Position numbers and translations under genes: made by a program
Assembly (NCBI RefSeq): GCF_025972045.1
Contig: NZ_JAPDHX010000002.1
Coordinates: forward strand, 578,547-642,546
Source of the DNA: Micropruina sonneratiae
GTDB taxonomy: Bacteria; Actinomycetota; Actinomycetes; Propionibacteriales; Propionibacteriaceae
DNA: 64,000 nucleotides
Direction of reading: 5' to 3'
Part shown: positions 61,820-64,000 of the stretch, one piece after another
Layout: the number at the start of each line of letters is the position of its first letter
Position numbering within the stretch: position 1 is the stretch's first letter
The notes under the pieces: model-generated
Seen by the model: the letters and a program-made list of their open reading frames with translations, nothing else
Databases searched by the model: none
What the model was told of the DNA's origin: nothing

Positions 61820-62599
61820 TCAGATCTGGTCGATGAGTTCGTCGACCCCGCCCAGCACCTGGTTGGGCCGGAAGGGGTACCGCGCCACGTCGTCCATGGT
61901 GGTCAGGCCGCTGAGCACCAGGACGGTGTGCAGGCCGGCCTCCATGCCCGCCACGATGTCGGTGTCCATCCGGTCGCCGATCATCGCCGTGGTCTCGGAG
62001 TGCGCCTCGATGCGGCGCATGGCGGAACGGAACATCATCGGGTTCGGCTTGCCGACCACGTAGGGCTGGCGGTTCGTCGCAGCGGTGATCATCGCCGCCA
62101 CCGAGCCGGCGGCGGGCAGCAGACCGTCCTTGGAGGGGCCGGTGGTGTCGGGGTTGGTGACGATGAAGCGGGCGCCGTTGACGATCAGCCGGATCGCCTT
62201 GGTGATCGCCTCGAACGAGAAGTTCCGGGTCTCGCCGAGCACGACGAAGTCGGGATCGACCTCGGTCAGCACGAAGCCGGCGTCATGCAGGGCGGTGGTC
62301 AGCCCGGCCTCGCCGATCACGAAGGCGGTCTTGTCGCCGGGCTGTTCGGCGAGGAAGGCGCCGGTCGCCATGGCGGAGGTCCAGATGTTCTCCTGCGGGA
62401 TACGCAGGCCCGAACGCTTGAGCCTGGCGGCCAGGTCGCGTGCGGTGAAGAGTGAGTTATTGGTCAGCACGAGGAAGCGCTTGGAGGTGTCCACCCAGCG
62501 TTGGATCAACTCGGCCGCCCCGGGCAGCGGCTGGTCCTCGTGGACGAGCACGCCGTCCATGTCGGTCAGCCAGCATTCGATGTCGCGTGACTTACGCAT
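61820..62599 (-). CDS. HAD-IIA family sugar phosphatase (NagD-like)
   Basis: A 259-residue HAD phosphatase. The nucleophile is in CWLTDMDGVLVHED, motif II in FLVLTNNSLFTARDL, the motif III Lys in YVVGKPNPMMFRSA and the acidic motif IV in AMIGDRMDTDIVAGMEAG. It lacks the C-terminal extension of the related gene at 45175. NagD-type enzymes act on nucleotides or sugar phosphates; the substrate here is unknown. A TAGACT lies 6 bases before ATG 62599. Confidence 0.88.
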   Translation of the reverse strand: MRKSRDIECWLTDMDGVLVHEDQPLPGAAELIQRWVDTSKRFLVLTNNSLFTARDLAARLKRSGLRIPQENIWTSAMATGAFLAEQPGDKTAFVIGEAGLTTALHDAGFVLTEVDPDFVVLGETRNFSFEAITKAIRLIVNGARFIVTNPDTTGPSKDGLLPAAGSVAAMITAATNRQPYVVGKPNPMMFRSAMRRIEAHSETTAMIGDRMDTDIVAGMEAGLHTVLVLSGLTTMDDVARYPFRPNQVLGGVDELIDQI

Positions 62600-62605
62600 A
62601 CCTGC

Positions 62606-62631
62606 AGTCTACCTGTTATTAGTTGAAACTA
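62606..62631. promoter_or_regulatory. -10 box and small palindrome between nagD-like gene and hemC
   Basis: TAGACT on the minus strand (62611-62606) is placed for a leaderless mRNA of the phosphatase gene. TAGTT-GA-AACTA (62620-62631) is an inverted repeat in an AT-rich patch of the divergent gap and could be an operator. No known consensus is matched. Confidence 0.35.
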
Positions 62632-62702
62632 CTACAAATGCGGCACCGCCGATCGCCGGAATCGGGGCGTCGGTACCGACGGCGTACGGCAAGATCGGAT
62701 GA

Positions 62703-63790
62703 GTGCAGATCAGGCTCGCAACCCGCGGTTCCCGGCTGGCGCTGGCCCAATCCCAACAGATCGCGGACGCGCTGCGCGCCCTGGGCGCCGACGTCGTGCT
62801 GGTGCGGGTGAAGACGTTCGGGGACGTCACCGACGCCCCGCTGTCGAGCCTCGGCGGCGTCGGCGTGTTCGTCGCCGCCGTCCGTGAAGCCGTGCTGGAT
62901 GGTCGCTGCGACCTGGCCGTGCATTCGCTGAAGGACCTGCCGACCACACCGACCGACGGCCTGGTGCTGGGTGCCGTGCCGCGCCGGGAGGATCCCCGCG
63001 ACGCGCTGTGCGCCCGCGACGCGCTGACCCTGGCGACGCTGCCACCCGGCGCATCGGTCGGCACTGGGTCGCCCCGCCGGGCCGCCCAACTGGCCGCCGT
63101 ACGCCCCGATCTCACCATCGTCGACCTGCGCGGCAACGTCGACACCCGGCTGGGCCGGGTCGGCGCCGACCTGGACGCCGTGGTGCTGGCGGTGGCCGGC
63201 CTCAACCGCCTGGGCAGGGCGGACGCCATCACCGAGAAACTGCCCCCCGAGATACTGGTGCCCGCCCCGGCGCAGGGCGCCCTCGCCCTGGAGTGCCGGG
63301 CAGACGACAACGAGGTGCGCAACCTGCTGGGCCAGCTGGACGACGCCGCCAGCCGGGTGGCGGTGGAGACCGAACGTGCCGTGATGCGCCTGGTCGAGGC
63401 CGGCTGCGCCGCCCCGTTCGGGGCACTCGCCCGGGTGTCGGGCGACAACCTGACGATCACCGCCCGGCTGCTGGCCACCCAGGTGCGCACCGACACGCTG
63501 ACCGGGCCGGCGAATCAGGCCTCCGCCATGGCCGAACAGCTGGCCGACCGGGTCGCTCCACTACGCGGGCTGCGGGTGCTGATGCCCCCCTCGGCGATGG
63601 CCGACGAGCTGGCTGCCGAGGGCGTCTCCGTCACCACCGCCGCCCTCACCCAGACCCAGCCGCTGGCCACCGACGCCCTGGCCGCGGCCCTTGCCGGCCG
63701 GCCGGACGTGGTCGCCTTCACCTCGGCCCGCACCTTCGAGGTGCTGGCCGCCGCCGGCGTCCGGATCGCCGAACTGGTGCGGCCCGGGAC
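62703..63790 (+). CDS. hemC: Porphobilinogen deaminase fused to uroporphyrinogen-III synthase, truncated
   Basis: The frame opens at GTG 62703 and has no stop until it enters the G/C homopolymer tract at 63791. Residues 1-280 are HemC: IRLATRGSRLALAQSQ, HSLKDLPTTP, VGTGSPRRAAQL, DLRGNVDTRLGRV and EAGCAAPFGA with the dipyrromethane cofactor cysteine C235. Without a stop, a HemD-like segment follows from about residue 283 (PLRGLRVLMPP, then DVVAFTSARTFEVL). Such HemC-HemD fusions would make uroporphyrinogen III in one protein. The HemD part is cut off at about 80 residues; roughly 150 more are expected. Other heme genes are not visible. Confidence 0.85.
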
Positions 63791-63910
63791 GGGGCGGGGG
63801 GGGGGGGGGGGGGGGGGCCCCCCCCCCCCCCCCGGGGGGCGCCCGGGGGGGGGGGGGGGGGGGGGGGGCGGGGGGGGGGGGGGGGGGGGGGGGGGTGGTG
63901 GGGGGGGCTG
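63791..63910. other. Homopolymer G/C tract, probable assembly artefact
   Basis: About 120 bases consist almost wholly of G and C runs of 15-30 bases, broken by very few other letters. They interrupt the hemC-hemD reading frame. Natural DNA of this kind is implausible; a gap fill or low-quality join is the likely cause. Confidence 0.85.
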
Positions 63911-64000
63911 GGGTCGTCGGTGGGGCTCGGCACATCAGTCGGTGTCTCGGTCGGGTGCGCGGTGGGACTGGCCGTCGCACTTCCCGGCGGGGTGCTGCTG
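63911..64000 (-). CDS. Ser/Thr/Pro-rich linker fragment of an unidentified exported protein
   Basis: The last 90 bases give an open minus-strand frame SSTPPGSATASPTAHPTETP then TDVPSPTDDPSP, typical of linkers in secreted or membrane-anchored actinobacterial proteins. It bears no relation to HemD, so it probably comes from another locus joined through the homopolymer tract. Too short to identify. Confidence 0.35.

Overview
The window is high-GC DNA (well over 65% by eye outside the rRNA genes) from an actinobacterium. Lineage markers are the Pup ligase PafA with PafB/PafC, a mycothiol-dependent enzyme family, HelY, TlyA, a CtpE-type P-ATPase, actinobacterial-style rRNA genes, and many genes with a TANNNT -10 box placed 6-8 bases before the start codon (leaderless mRNAs). 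Long stretches follow the gene order I remember for Mycobacterium tuberculosis Rv1652-Rv1711 (arg genes, tyrS, TPR protein, glycerol-3-phosphate phosphatase, tlyA, nadK, recN, pyrG, nudix, xerD, parA, scpAB, rluB), Rv2092c-Rv2096c (helY, tatC, tatA, pafC, pafB) and Rv0543c-Rv0545c (pit cluster). The 16S V6 region resembles Propionibacteriales, probably Propionibacteriaceae; that assignment is inference.

Layout. 1-6.1 kb: branched-chain amino-acid genes (cimA, ilvE, leuB), thiol peroxidase and a drug/metabolite exporter. 6.2-10.7 kb: a CtpE-like calcium P-ATPase, then the DUF3349/small membrane protein/phosphate transporter cluster. 10.7-14.6 kb: ilvBNC with a complete transcription attenuator (leaderless peptide MRIFFLVLS, hairpin, T-tract terminator). 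14.8-18.4 kb: pterin dehydratase, a SpoIID/LytB wall protein, HIT protein, hisF. 18.5-25.5 kb: helY-dagK-tatC-tatA-small membrane protein-pafC-pafB. 25.7-28.9 kb: gluQ, a frameshifted mycothiol-dependent enzyme gene with a divergent marR, and a tandem FKBP lipoprotein. 29.0-33.9 kb: one overlapping operon parA-(small protein)-scpA-scpB-rluB-pafA. 34.1-35.6 kb: a DUF305 lipoprotein under a CsoR-like operator, and a decayed LPXTG protein gene. 35.7-43.1 kb: xerD, nudix, pyrG, recN, nadK, tlyA. 43.1-45.0 kb: biotin ECF transporter. 45.2-48.0 kb: phosphatase and an Arg/Ser/Gly-repeat TPR protein. 48.1-53.9 kb: rRNA operon (minus strand) driven by three promoters, with a tandem near-identical segment between them. 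54-61.8 kb: tyrS and argCJBDRH (no argF or argG between them) behind an ARG-box promoter. 61.8-64 kb: a HAD phosphatase and a hemC-hemD fusion that runs into a homopolymer G/C tract, probably an assembly artefact.

The genes are mostly housekeeping. They supply Ile/Val/Leu, Arg and heme precursors, chromosome segregation, DNA repair and damage regulation, protein tagging and export, and translation. I found no prophage, transposase, CRISPR array, tRNA gene or defence system. The less ordinary content is regulatory and repetitive: the ilvB attenuator, the multi-promoter rrn control region, two intergenic palindromic repeat families, a 24-bp perfect stem after tpx, the copper-type operator, and a strongly over-represented heptamer GGCGTCC/GGACGCC. 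At least three frame disruptions plus the terminal homopolymer tract advise caution about base-level accuracy.
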